Below, piece by piece: positions 1 to 7,930 of a stretch of DNA of 49,516 bases. This DNA is from an uncultured Eubacteriales bacterium (GTDB lineage: Bacteria > Bacillota > Clostridia > Peptostreptococcales > Anaerovoracaceae). Every line of letters starts with the position of its first letter. The first letter of the stretch is position 1. The stretch lies in NCBI GenBank assembly GCA_902776725.1, contig CACYQX010000008.1, forward strand, positions 1 to 49,516. The letters run 5' to 3'. Both the position numbers and the translations under genes were made by a program. The notes beneath the pieces were generated by a model. That model had not been told where the DNA came from. It worked only from the letters and a program-made list of their open reading frames with translations, and ran no database searches.

Positions 1-239
1 TAAATAAGTTGGTCGAGCTGACATCAGAAAAGTCTTATAACTGCACCATCACCCAGACCGGATGTATCGGCATGTGCACATATGAACCCATTGTTGAGGT
101 TTATGGAAAGAACGGGGATCATACAACATATGTCCTCATGGATCCCGATAAAGTCTCTGTGGTTTTGGATGAGCATATCGGAAAAGGCAATATCGTAGAA
201 GAATATACGATTAATGCTGCTGGCAGCAAGGAGGTATAA
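1..239 (+). CDS. 2Fe-2S thioredoxin-fold subunit (HndB/HydD-like), 5' partial
   Basis: The reading frame is open to the left edge, so the N-terminus is outside the window; the TTG at 9 is not a credible start. What remains ends with a T-Q-T-G-C-I-G-M-C motif followed by E-P-I-V-E-V, the second half of the thioredoxin-like [2Fe-2S] ferredoxin fold seen in HndB/HydD small subunits of NAD(P)-linked hydrogenases and related complexes. The two upstream cluster cysteines would lie before the window. It is separated from the NuoF-like gene by only 2 bases and a good Shine-Dalgarno sequence (AAGGAGG), so the two are surely cotranscribed. Its likely role is electron relay or assembly within the soluble complex encoded next. 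A NuoE-like gene probably lies further upstream, but that cannot be seen. Confidence 0.8.
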   Translation, partial: NKLVELTSEKSYNCTITQTGCIGMCTYEPIVEVYGKNGDHTTYVLMDPDKVSVVLDEHIGKGNIVEEYTINAAGSKEV

Positions 240-241
240 GT

Positions 242-2032
242 ATGTATCGCGCAAATATACTTTGCTGTGCGGGAACAGGATGTAACGCCGGCAGATCGCA
301 GGAGATTTACGATAATTTTAATAAGTATCTGACCAAGTACAAATTGCAGGATGAGGTCAAAGTTGTTAAAACAGGTTGCTTTGGTCTCTGTCAGAAGGGA
401 CCGATCGTTGCGGTCTATCCTGACAAGGTTTTCTACTGCCATGTTAAGCCCGAAGATGTAGAGAGAATAGTTTCAGAGCATCTATACAAAGGTCGTCCGG
501 TAGTGGAACTTGAACTCTCTGAGGAAGATCTCGAGACTAACGAAACCATATACGATATAGACAAGATTAAATTCTATGAAAAGCAGGAGCGTATAGCTCT
601 AAGAAACTGCGGAAAGATAAACCCGGAGGATATAAACGAATACATTGCAATAGGCGGATACGAGGCGCTTGGTAGAGCGCTTACCGAGATGACGCCGCAG
701 CAGGTTATCGATGAGGTTAAAGCTTCTGGACTTCGTGGACGTGGAGGCGCAGGATTCCCAACGGGTAGCAAATGGCAGTTTGAGGCAGACCAACCCGCCA
801 AAGAAAAATATGTAATCTGTAATGCAGACGAGGGTGACCCGGGTGCATTTATGGATAGATCAATATTGGAAGGCGATCCACACGCAATCATAGAAGGTAT
901 GGCGATAATGGCCTATGCTGTTGGTGCTCACTACGGATATGTATATATCCGTGCGGAATATCCGATAGCCGTTAATCGTCTTAGGATTGCAATAGGCCAG
1001 GCCAAGGAACTTGGGCTATTGGGAAAGAATATTTTTAACAGCGGATTTGATTTTGACATTGAGATAAGACTGGGGGCAGGAGCCTTTGTTTGTGGTGAAG
1101 AAACAGCATTGATTTCCTCTATACACGGACGCCGTGGAATGCCGACGCCAAAGCCACCATTCCCCGCAGTTTCAGGCGTATGGGGAAAGCCCACGAGCAT
1201 CAATAATGTTGAGACCTTGGCCAATATAGCTCAGATACTCACCAAAGGTGCATCTTGGTATGCCTCCATCGGAACAGAAAAATCGACGGGAACCAAAGTA
1301 TTTGCTCTTGGTGGAAACATTAAGAACACAGGACTTGTAGAGGTTCCAATGGGAACGACGCTTCGTGAAATCATCTACGAAATCGGCGGAGGGTGCCCCG
1401 GAAACAAAGAATTTAAGGCAGTGCAGATTGGTGGACCGTCAGGCGGCTGTATACCGGCGGAGCTTATAGACACACCTGTTACATACGAGGATATAGTTAA
1501 GACCGGCGCAATCGTTGGTTCGGGCGGAATGATTGTCATGGACGAGGATACCTGTATGGTTGACATGGCAAGATTTTTCCTTGAATTCACCAGAGTAGAG
1601 AGTTGCGGTAAATGTAATTACTGCCGTATCGGAACCAAGAGAATGCTTGAAATTCTGGAGCGCATAACAGAAGGAAACGGAAGGGAAGGCGACATAGAAC
1701 TATTGGAAGAACTCGCCGAGAAGATTAAAGACGGTTCTATGTGCGGTCTTGGCCAGACAGCTCCTAATCCTGTGCTTACCACACTTAAGTATTTCAGAAA
1801 TGAATATGAGGATCACATCAAGAATCACAAATGCACAGCAGCATCATGTAAAGCCCTTATCAAGTATGAAATCACCGATAAATGCGTAGGCTGCACATTA
1901 TGCGCGAGAAATTGTCCGGTTAACGCCATAAGCGGTAAGGTCAAAGAGAAACACGAGATTGATCCGGAAGTCTGCGTTAAGTGCGGAAAATGTCAGGACA
2001 ATTGTAAGTTTAATGCCATTATAAAATTCTAG
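242..2032 (+). CDS. NuoF/HydB-like NADH-binding flavoprotein subunit
   Basis: A 596-residue protein with the HydB/HndC/StnB layout. Residues 1-90 form a thioredoxin-like [2Fe-2S] domain (C9, C14, C46, C50). About 160-430 is the NuoF core, with the glycine-rich R-G-R-G-G-A-G-F-P-T-G loop near 165 for FMN/NADH and the N-A-D-E-G-D-P-G segment near 196. About 450-505 holds the N3-type [4Fe-4S] ligands, S-C-G-K-C-N-Y-C plus a later M-C-G-L-G. Residues ~549-596 form a 2x[4Fe-4S] ferredoxin tail with two C-x2-C-x2-C-x3-C motifs. The family oxidises or reduces NAD(H) and passes electrons to iron-sulfur clusters in cytosolic hydrogenases and transhydrogenases. Here the next gene is not a hydrogenase, which points to a transhydrogenase. 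The ATG follows AAGGAGG by a normal distance. Confidence 0.93.
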   Translation: MYRANILCCAGTGCNAGRSQEIYDNFNKYLTKYKLQDEVKVVKTGCFGLCQKGPIVAVYPDKVFYCHVKPEDVERIVSEHLYKGRPVVELELSEEDLETNETIYDIDKIKFYEKQERIALRNCGKINPEDINEYIAIGGYEALGRALTEMTPQQVIDEVKASGLRGRGGAGFPTGSKWQFEADQPAKEKYVICNADEGDPGAFMDRSILEGDPHAIIEGMAIMAYAVGAHYGYVYIRAEYPIAVNRLRIAIGQAKELGLLGKNIFNSGFDFDIEIRLGAGAFVCGEETALISSIHGRRGMPTPKPPFPAVSGVWGKPTSINNVETLANIAQILTKGASWYASIGTEKSTGTKVFALGGNIKNTGLVEVPMGTTLREIIYEIGGGCPGNKEFKAVQIGGPSGGCIPAELIDTPVTYEDIVKTGAIVGSGGMIVMDEDTCMVDMARFFLEFTRVESCGKCNYCRIGTKRMLEILERITEGNGREGDIELLEELAEKIKDGSMCGLGQTAPNPVLTTLKYFRNEYEDHIKNHKCTAASCKALIKYEITDKCVGCTLCARNCPVNAISGKVKEKHEIDPEVCVKCGKCQDNCKFNAIIKF

Positions 2033-2046
2033 GGAGGAAGAAAACA

Positions 2047-5000
2047 ATGAAGAAATTCAGACTCAATATAGATGGTAAAGAGGTAATCGGCCTTCCTGGA
2101 CAGACCATATTGGATGTGGCAAGAGAAAACGATATATTTATTCCTACACTTTGCTATGATGAGAGAACTTCGATTTACGGTTCCTGCGGGCTCTGTGTAT
2201 GCGAGGTTGAAGGCAATCCGAAACTTGTGAAGGCATGTATTACCGAGATAACCCCGGGCATGGTTGTTATGACCCAAACCGAGAGGGTGGTAGAGTCCAG
2301 AAAGACCAACCTGGAACTTCTCATATCCAACCATTTGGGTGACTGCGTAGCGCCTTGTAAGAAGGCTTGTCCTGCCAACACTGATTGCCAAGGTTATGTA
2401 GGCCTCATAGCAAATGGCGAATTTGAAAAGTCAAACGAGCTCATCAAAAACAAAATTCCGCTACCCGCATCAATCGGAAGAGTTTGCCCTCATCCATGCG
2501 AAGATGCATGCAGACGCAGATTTGTAGATGAACCTATAAGCATTGCTATGCTTAAGCGTTTTGCGGGAGATTACGATCTTTCGAGCGACAATCCATTTAT
2601 TCCGGATATCGCTCCGGAAACAGGAAAGAGCGTTGCCATAATAGGTGGTGGCCCTATGGGATTATCTGCCGCATATTTTCTCAGACAGATGGGACATGCC
2701 GTCACAATATTTGAGGCGATGCCAAAGCTCGGCGGAATGATGAGATACGGCATTCCTGAATACAGACTTCCAAAGGAAGTTTTGGATGCGGAAATCGATA
2801 TAATTGAATCAATGGGAGTGGATTTTGTGACCAATACCAAGGTGGGTCAAGACATTCCGTTTGAAACAATAAGGGCAGATTATGATGCCGTACTTATCGG
2901 TGTAGGCGCATGGATATCCACAGGAGTAGGCTGCAAAGGTGAGGATGCTGAAGGTGTAATCGGCGGAATAGACTTCTTGAGAAGCGTTGTTAGAAACACT
3001 CCGCTTGAAATCGGAAAGAATGTTGCGATTGTTGGCGGAGGAAATACCGCTATGGACGCATGCCGCAGCGCTGTTCGTCTGGGTGCAGAAAAAGTATATA
3101 ACATCTACCGCAGAACAAAGGCGGAGATGCCTGCAGACATGATAGAAATCGAGGAAGCTGAGGAAGAAGGAGTTATCTTTAAGAACCTCACAAATCCTTT
3201 GGAAATCAAGAAAGACAGAAAAGGTCATGTTAAGGAGATAGTTCTTCAGGTAATGGAACTTGGCGAACCCGATGCATCGGGCAGAAGAAGTCCTGTTCCG
3301 GTTAAGGGTAAGACCGAAACCATAAGCGTTGATACTGTAATTCTTGCTATCGGTCAGGCCGTTGATTCTAGCCCGTTTGATCTTGATAAGACTAAAAAGG
3401 GTGCGATCGCATATGACGCCAATACCTTTATGACAAGCATGCCCGGTGTATTTGCCGGCGGTGACTGCGGAAACGACAAGATTTCAATTGCTGTTGAAGC
3501 TATTGCCGACGCCAACAAGGTATCAGAAATAATAGACGCATATCTTGCGGGTGAAGCGATAGAATATGAGGCGCCTTTCTATGTGGAACGCACCGATGTG
3601 GACGAGAATACCTTTGAAGACAGAGAGAGATTGTTCCGCGAAAAGGCCGATCAGTTAAGTGCAAAGGAGCGCAAAGACAATTTCACTGAGATTATTTACA
3701 GTGGGCTTTCTCCTGAGCAGGCCATAAAAGAGGGTTCTCGCTGTCTTGAATGTGGATGTCATGACTTCTTCGAGTGCAAGCTAATAGACTATGCAAATGA
3801 ATACAAGGTTCAGCCGGAGCGCTTTGATGGAGAAAAGAATGTCATTGAATTCAAGGATGATCATCCATTTATCGTTCGCGACCCCAATAAGTGTATCCTC
3901 TGTGGTCTCTGCGTAAGAGTTTGCGATGAAGTAATGGGAGTGGGTGCTCTCGGTCTTGTGGATAGAGGATTTGATACGGTTGTCAAGCCGTCTATCGATA
4001 GACCGCTTTGTGAAACGAACTGCGAATCCTGCGGCCAGTGCGTTGTGGTTTGTCCGGTAGGTGCAATCCAGGAGCGTCAATCGGTTATCAAGGAAATACC
4101 TCTTGAAACAGACCATACAATAACTACCTGTGCCAATTGTTCGGTAGGTTGCACAATGGATTTGGAGTCCTATGGAGATATGCTTGTTAAGGCAAATCCG
4201 GACAAGGAAGGATTTGTTAACAAAGGTCTTTGCTGCGGCAAGGGTAAATGGGGATTTGATGTATCTCTCTTAGAGGACAAGATCGTAGATCCGATGATAA
4301 AATACGGCAAGGGTAAGCATGAAGCAACGGATTATCACGAAGCCCTGATGTTGGCAGCCAAGAAAATGGAGTCGATCAAGATTCGCCACGGCGAAGATTC
4401 CATAGCTGTCGCAATATCCGATAGATATACGAACGAAGAAGCCTATGTTATGAAGAAGTTTGCAAAGGTAATCGGAGCAAAGGTTATGAGCTTCAATAAC
4501 AGGCATAATGGACTTCTTGATGTTCTCGGTATAGATGCAACTCCAAACACAATTGATGAACTCCTGTCCACTGAAGTAATACTGGTTCCGGGATTCATAA
4601 AGAGTCGTTCACCTGTTATATGGAATAAAATCAAACAGGCTGCGGAAGCCGGAGCAAAGGTAATTGTTATAAACACCGCGGGTGCCGAAACAGAATTCAA
4701 ATTTGCTCATAAAGTGGTCACGTCCAAGAACAGCGTAGATGTACTTAAGGGCATCGCAAAGGCAATGATAGATGCCGGAGCAAAATCAAGTGACGAAGGC
4801 TTTGATGCATTTAAGAAATCCCTTGCGGGAGTAAAGCCGACAAAGGCAGAATTTGAAATCGCAGAGCTCTATGCCAAGGCCAAGAAGGCGATGATAGTGT
4901 TCCAGCAGAACGTGCTTAGCGTGGAAGCCGCAAGATTAATAGGAGATCTTGCTTTGCTATCGGGACATATCGGAAAACCTCGCGACGGAATACTTTTGGT

Positions 5001-5550
5001 TAAGGCCAAGAATAATTCTCAGGGGCTTATCGATATGGGTATTTCAAACGGCGCCGAGGCCCTCGATGGTGTGAAGGGACTTATCATCTTTGGTGAGGAT
5101 CCGGTATGGGCTGACCTTTCGGACCTTGAATTCCTAATGGTATCTGATGTCTTTATGACCAAGACCGGAGCAAAGGCTGATGTATTTATTCCGGCCACGG
5201 GAAGTGCCAGTGCATTCGGAACATACACCAATACCGAAAGAAGACTCATCCCTGTTGAACCTGCCATAGAAGAGGATGTGGACCTTCTTAATTGGGAAAT
5301 CGCGGCAGAACTTGCACATATCTTTGAAGAAGACTTCATGTTTGAAACTGAGGTGGACATAAGTGCAGAAATGGATGACGTGCTTCCGCTCTATAAGTAT
5401 TCAGAGATTGGCGAAATCATTGGTGGAACACTCAGTCCTGCCGTAAGAAAATTTGTTGATGTAAAGAGCGGTAAGCTAGTTGATGAACTTCCTTGCACCG
5501 ACGCTCTCATGAATATCAACAGCGACAGAATACCTAAACCAGCAGAATAA
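2047..5550 (+). CDS. NfnB/GltD-NuoG fusion subunit (StnA-like, 1167 aa)
   Basis: A multidomain redox protein. Residues 1-95 form a plant-type [2Fe-2S] domain (C36, C47, C50, C64). Residues 96-165 form a DPYD/GltD-type double cluster domain (C100, C104, C108, C114, then C147, C151, C155). Residues ~195-500 are an NfnB/GltD-like flavin and NADPH module with G-G-G-P-x-G near 200 and G-G-G-N-T-A near 330. C566-x2-C-x-C-x5-C577 follows, then two ferredoxin clusters (C616-626 and C659-669). Last is a NuoG/formate-dehydrogenase-like domain starting with C695-x2-C-x3-C702 and C729. There is no H-cluster motif, so it is not a hydrogenase, and no Sec or Cys stands at the molybdenum-ligand position. Family knowledge suggests NADPH chemistry here, NADH chemistry in the NuoF-like partner, and ferredoxin as third carrier. 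The Stn assignment is inferred from domain order recalled from published work. Confidence 0.85.
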   Translation: MKKFRLNIDGKEVIGLPGQTILDVARENDIFIPTLCYDERTSIYGSCGLCVCEVEGNPKLVKACITEITPGMVVMTQTERVVESRKTNLELLISNHLGDCVAPCKKACPANTDCQGYVGLIANGEFEKSNELIKNKIPLPASIGRVCPHPCEDACRRRFVDEPISIAMLKRFAGDYDLSSDNPFIPDIAPETGKSVAIIGGGPMGLSAAYFLRQMGHAVTIFEAMPKLGGMMRYGIPEYRLPKEVLDAEIDIIESMGVDFVTNTKVGQDIPFETIRADYDAVLIGVGAWISTGVGCKGEDAEGVIGGIDFLRSVVRNTPLEIGKNVAIVGGGNTAMDACRSAVRLGAEKVYNIYRRTKAEMPADMIEIEEAEEEGVIFKNLTNPLEIKKDRKGHVKEIVLQVMELGEPDASGRRSPVPVKGKTETISVDTVILAIGQAVDSSPFDLDKTKKGAIAYDANTFMTSMPGVFAGGDCGNDKISIAVEAIADANKVSEIIDAYLAGEAIEYEAPFYVERTDVDENTFEDRERLFREKADQLSAKERKDNFTEIIYSGLSPEQAIKEGSRCLECGCHDFFECKLIDYANEYKVQPERFDGEKNVIEFKDDHPFIVRDPNKCILCGLCVRVCDEVMGVGALGLVDRGFDTVVKPSIDRPLCETNCESCGQCVVVCPVGAIQERQSVIKEIPLETDHTITTCANCSVGCTMDLESYGDMLVKANPDKEGFVNKGLCCGKGKWGFDVSLLEDKIVDPMIKYGKGKHEATDYHEALMLAAKKMESIKIRHGEDSIAVAISDRYTNEEAYVMKKFAKVIGAKVMSFNNRHNGLLDVLGIDATPNTIDELLSTEVILVPGFIKSRSPVIWNKIKQAAEAGAKVIVINTAGAETEFKFAHKVVTSKNSVDVLKGIAKAMIDAGAKSSDEGFDAFKKSLAGVKPTKAEFEIAELYAKAKKAMIVFQQNVLSVEAARLIGDLALLSGHIGKPRDGILLVKAKNNSQGLIDMGISNGAEALDGVKGLIIFGEDPVWADLSDLEFLMVSDVFMTKTGAKADVFIPATGSASAFGTYTNTERRLIPVEPAIEEDVDLLNWEIAAELAHIFEEDFMFETEVDISAEMDDVLPLYKYSEIGEIIGGTLSPAVRKFVDVKSGKLVDELPCTDALMNINSDRIPKPAE

Positions 5551-5573
5551 TAAAAGGTAGAGATACCTAAATG

Positions 5574-5610
5574 CAATGCCGTGATTAAAAACCACGGCAT
5601 TGTTTATTTT
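5574..5610 (+). terminator. Intrinsic terminator of the transhydrogenase operon
   Basis: A perfect 10-bp stem (5574-5583 CAATGCCGTG with 5593-5602 CACGGCATTG), a 9-base loop and a T-rich tail at 5603-5610. It lies 23 bases after the stop codon of the large subunit. Confidence 0.9.
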
Positions 5611-5671
5611 CTATGGCTCAAATTGCTGATTTTAGCTTATTTATCAATCCTCTGCGTTAGAATGTAACACC

Positions 5672-5700
5672 TTGAATGAGAGCCTGTTTTGTGGTAGTAT
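5672..5700 (+). promoter_or_regulatory. Sigma-A-type promoter of yebC
   Basis: TTGAAT at 5672-5677 and TAGTAT at 5695-5700, separated by 17 bases. It is 33 bases upstream of the yebC start and downstream of the preceding terminator. Confidence 0.7.
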
Positions 5701-5733
5701 TTCATTGTAATAAAGTATGAATAGGAGGTCTCC

Positions 5734-6456
5734 ATGGGAAGACACGGAACGATTGCAGGACGTAAAGCGGCACAGGACAGCAAACGTGCGGCTATGTTCA
5801 CAAAATATGCAAAGGCGATTACTGTAGCCGCAAAGGACGGCGGCGATCCGGATTACAATGCCGGCTTAAGAGTTGCAATAGAAAAGGCCAAAGCCATCTC
5901 CATGCCCAACGACAATATTCAGAGGGCTATCAAGAAGGGTACGGGCGAACTCGGCGGCGCTACCTACGAGGAACTTACCTTTGAAGGATATGGTCCGGGC
6001 GGTGTTGCATTCATAGTTAACTGCCTTACGGATAATACAAACAGAACGACTTCATCGGTGCGTTCGTCCTTTGATAAACAGGGCGGAAACCTGGGAACAC
6101 CCGGTTGCGTATCATATATGTTCAGCAGAAAGGGCGTTTTCCTTATAGAAAAGACTGATGCCATCGACGAGGATGCGCTTATGGAAACCGCGCTCGAGGC
6201 CGGTGCCGACGATATGATTACGGAGGAAGACAGCTTCACGATTTATTCGGATCCTTCAGTATATACGGACGTACACCAGGCTCTTACGGATGCGGGATAC
6301 GAACTCGTTGAGAGTGATGTGGAATTTGTTCCATCCATGGAATCAACGCCGGGAGAGAACGATATAGCAAAGCTCAAGAAACTCGTAGATGTGCTTGAGG
6401 ACAACGAAGACGTGCAGAAGGTTCAGACCAACTGCGCCATCGATTTATACGAATAG
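5734..6456 (+). CDS. yebC: YebC/PmpR/TACO1 family protein
   Basis: A 240-residue protein with the family's N-terminal signature M-G-R-H-G-T-I followed by a lysine/arginine-rich helix and the K-A-K-A-x-x-M-P-N-D-N-I segment. Length and conserved blocks match full-length YebC. The family was long annotated as a DNA-binding transcriptional regulator; more recent work links YebC-type proteins to translation of difficult sequences such as polyproline stretches. It acts in the cytosol. The ATG is preceded by AGGAGG at a normal distance and a promoter lies just upstream. No terminator follows; the next element is the 6S RNA, so the two may share a transcript. The family identity is firm, the molecular role less so. 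Confidence 0.93.
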   Translation: MGRHGTIAGRKAAQDSKRAAMFTKYAKAITVAAKDGGDPDYNAGLRVAIEKAKAISMPNDNIQRAIKKGTGELGGATYEELTFEGYGPGGVAFIVNCLTDNTNRTTSSVRSSFDKQGGNLGTPGCVSYMFSRKGVFLIEKTDAIDEDALMETALEAGADDMITEEDSFTIYSDPSVYTDVHQALTDAGYELVESDVEFVPSMESTPGENDIAKLKKLVDVLEDNEDVQKVQTNCAIDLYE

Positions 6457-6463
6457 GTTATAT

Positions 6464-6643
6464 CTGCCTGGGACTTGCGTCGGGGAACATAATTGAACCT
6501 ACACTTTTTGCACGGGAATCCGAGTTCAGAGTGAAATATGCCGAGCCTCCTTGGAGTGGAGGGCAGAAAGCACCGACAGGATACCCACCTATCGATTGAT
6601 AGGGCGTCAATTATACCTGACGGAGCCACCGGGTAGTTTTTTT
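6464..6643 (+). ncRNA. ssrS: 6S RNA (SsrS)
   Basis: The 186-base gap after yebC contains blocks I recognise from Clostridia 6S RNAs, such as GAACATAATTGAACCTACAC (6485-6504) and GTGAAATATGCCGAGCCTCC (6531-6550). The ends pair as expected for 6S. 6464-6471 (CTGCCTGG) pairs with 6629-6636 (CCGGGTAG), and 6478-6484 (CGTCGGG) pairs with 6616-6622 (CCTGACG), flanking an open central region. 6S RNA mimics an open promoter and sequesters the sigma-A RNA polymerase holoenzyme, mainly in stationary phase. Seven T residues (6637-6643) directly follow the closing stem. Ends are approximate: the 5' end is set by the pairing and no clear promoter is visible, so processing from a yebC transcript is possible. 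Confidence 0.82.
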
Positions 6644-6665
6644 GAAAGGGTTGGGCGCGCAACAG

Positions 6666-7211
6666 ATGAATCTGCCAAACAAATTAACAGTGGGAAGAAT
6701 AATAGCTGTTCCGTTTTTTATACTCGCGTATATGACGGAACATTTTCTGTTGGCGCTGATTATATTTGCACTTGCCAGTCTCACGGATATGCTTGACGGG
6801 CAGATTGCGAGGAAACGCAATCTCATCACCAATTTCGGAAAGATTATGGATCCGCTGGCGGATAAGGTTCTTGTTTATTCCGCGTTCTGCCTTATGGTCG
6901 CCGATAAGACGATACCCGCGTGGATGCTGATAGTTATCTTGGCTCGCGAGTTTATAGTCGCCGGGGTGAGAACCGTTGCTGCGTCAGAGGGAATAGTAAT
7001 AGCCGCTGACATGGGCGGAAAGATTAAAACCGTGCTTCAGATGATAGCGGTGCCGCTTTTGCTTTTGTTCAAGTATATGGAAGTAAAAGAAATCGCCGCG
7101 GCCCATGCTGTCGGTATAGCCGCGCAGATATTCCTCTGGGCATCGCTCGTAATGACTGTTTATTCCGGCGCGATGTATATAATCAAAAACAAAGAAGTGT
7201 TTTCATCTTAA
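6666..7211 (+). CDS. pgsA: CDP-diacylglycerol-glycerol-3-phosphate 3-phosphatidyltransferase
   Basis: A 181-residue membrane protein that makes phosphatidylglycerol phosphate from CDP-diacylglycerol and glycerol 3-phosphate, the committed step to phosphatidylglycerol. The CDP-alcohol phosphotransferase signature is intact: D41-x2-D44-G45-x2-A48-R49-x8-G58-x3-D62-x3-D66. Several hydrophobic segments (about 10-40, 65-90, 115-140, 150-175) fit the usual multi-helix fold. I chose ATG 6666, giving M-N-L-P-N-K-L-T-V-G-R, the conserved family N-terminus; an upstream TTG at 6642 would begin inside the T-run of the 6S RNA. The Shine-Dalgarno sequence (GAAAGGG) is about 15 bases away, which is long. 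The gene begins 22 bases after the 6S RNA, so its expression may depend on readthrough. Confidence 0.93.
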   Translation: MNLPNKLTVGRIIAVPFFILAYMTEHFLLALIIFALASLTDMLDGQIARKRNLITNFGKIMDPLADKVLVYSAFCLMVADKTIPAWMLIVILAREFIVAGVRTVAASEGIVIAADMGGKIKTVLQMIAVPLLLLFKYMEVKEIAAAHAVGIAAQIFLWASLVMTVYSGAMYIIKNKEVFSS

Positions 7212-7229
7212 TCTTTAGAGGTTTGTTCT

Positions 7230-7751
7230 ATGGGTTTTTCAAGACTCGCATTAAGAAGTGTAATTCTATCGGGACAGGTTATGAATACCGCGGAAATGGG
7301 GAGACTCCTTATTGAAAAAGGAATCTCTATTTCTTGTGCGGAATCGTGCACGGGCGGATTGTTTGCGTCAGCGCTTGTAACCGTTCCGGGTATATCTTCG
7401 GTTTTTGACCGCGGTCTTGTAACGTATTCCAACAAAGCAAAGATGGACGAGCTCGGCGTAAAAGGATCGACTCTGGATGAGTTTACAGCCGAGAGTGCGG
7501 AAGTTGCCGCAGAAATGGCAAAGGGCTTATACGAGAAGACGGGAAGCAGAATCTGCATCGCTTCCACTGGAGTCGCGGGTCCCGGTGCCATCGAGGGTAA
7601 TGCTGCGGGCAATATGTGGATCGGTATCGCCGTTGACGGAGAGGTTTCGGTCAAAGAACTCAAGTCCGGTCGTGATAACCGCGAGTGGAATAGGGTGTAT
7701 TGCACCAGAGTTATGATTCATGAGGTCAGCAAGATTTGCAGGTCGCTTTGA
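7230..7751 (+). CDS. pncC: Nicotinamide-nucleotide amidase (CinA C-terminal domain protein)
   Basis: A 173-residue protein matching the stand-alone C-terminal domain of CinA. The core motifs are C-A-E-S-C-T-G-G near residue 35, a Y-S-N-K-A-K segment, and G-V-A-G-P-G near 115. The family deamidates nicotinamide mononucleotide to nicotinic acid mononucleotide in pyridine nucleotide salvage. In many Firmicutes full-length cinA lies between pgsA and recA, and this order is kept here, but the N-terminal molybdopterin-binding-like (COG1058) domain is missing. The ATG at 7230 leaves about 17 extra residues before the core; an internal ATG at 7281 would give a more compact protein. The stretch 7752-7930 holds an imperfect hairpin (7761-7774 with 7787-7798) and the recA promoters. 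Confidence 0.88.
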   Translation: MGFSRLALRSVILSGQVMNTAEMGRLLIEKGISISCAESCTGGLFASALVTVPGISSVFDRGLVTYSNKAKMDELGVKGSTLDEFTAESAEVAAEMAKGLYEKTGSRICIASTGVAGPGAIEGNAAGNMWIGIAVDGEVSVKELKSGRDNREWNRVYCTRVMIHEVSKICRSL

Positions 7752-7806
7752 TGAGGGGGCTGCAGTAATATTTGCAATCCGATTAAGCAAATTCTGCATA
7801 TTCAAA

Positions 7807-7835
7807 TTGACATTTTCTGCTATTTGATATATCAT
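7807..7835 (+). promoter_or_regulatory. Upstream recA promoter (candidate P1)
   Basis: A perfect TTGACA at 7807-7812, a 17-base spacer and TATCAT at 7830-7835. The predicted transcription start is about 90 bases before recA and upstream of the LexA box. Confidence 0.55.
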
Positions 7836-7866
7836 TTATTCACCAAATATTTCCATTAAAAAATGC

Positions 7867-7895
7867 TTGCAATTCCCTCTGCGATGGGGTATTCT
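7867..7895 (+). promoter_or_regulatory. Proximal recA promoter (candidate P2)
   Basis: TTGCAA at 7867-7872 and TATTCT at 7890-7895 with a 17-base spacer. The predicted start near 7902 abuts the LexA box, as expected for a repressible SOS promoter. Confidence 0.65.
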
Positions 7896-7902
7896 ATTTT
7901 TA

Positions 7903-7914
7903 GAACAGATGTTC
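7903..7914 (+). promoter_or_regulatory. LexA (SOS) box of recA
   Basis: GAACAGATGTTC is a perfect GAAC-N4-GTTC palindrome, the core of the Bacillus/Clostridia LexA operator. It lies over the predicted start of the proximal recA promoter, so LexA bound here would block transcription until DNA damage. Confidence 0.85.
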
Positions 7915-7930
7915 ATAAATGGAGGTAAAA

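Noticed and set aside
2047-5550. [FeFe]-hydrogenase large subunit
   Set aside because: The N-terminal [2Fe-2S] and ferredoxin modules resemble HydA, but the H-cluster motifs are absent and a GltD-like flavin/NADPH module is present.
2047-5550. Selenocysteine formate dehydrogenase
   Set aside because: The frame has no internal TGA and no Cys or Sec at the expected ligand position of the formate-dehydrogenase-like domain.
7752-7806. Terminator after pncC
   Set aside because: The hairpin (7761-7774 with 7787-7798) is imperfect, has a long loop and no T run, so I noted it only as a hairpin.
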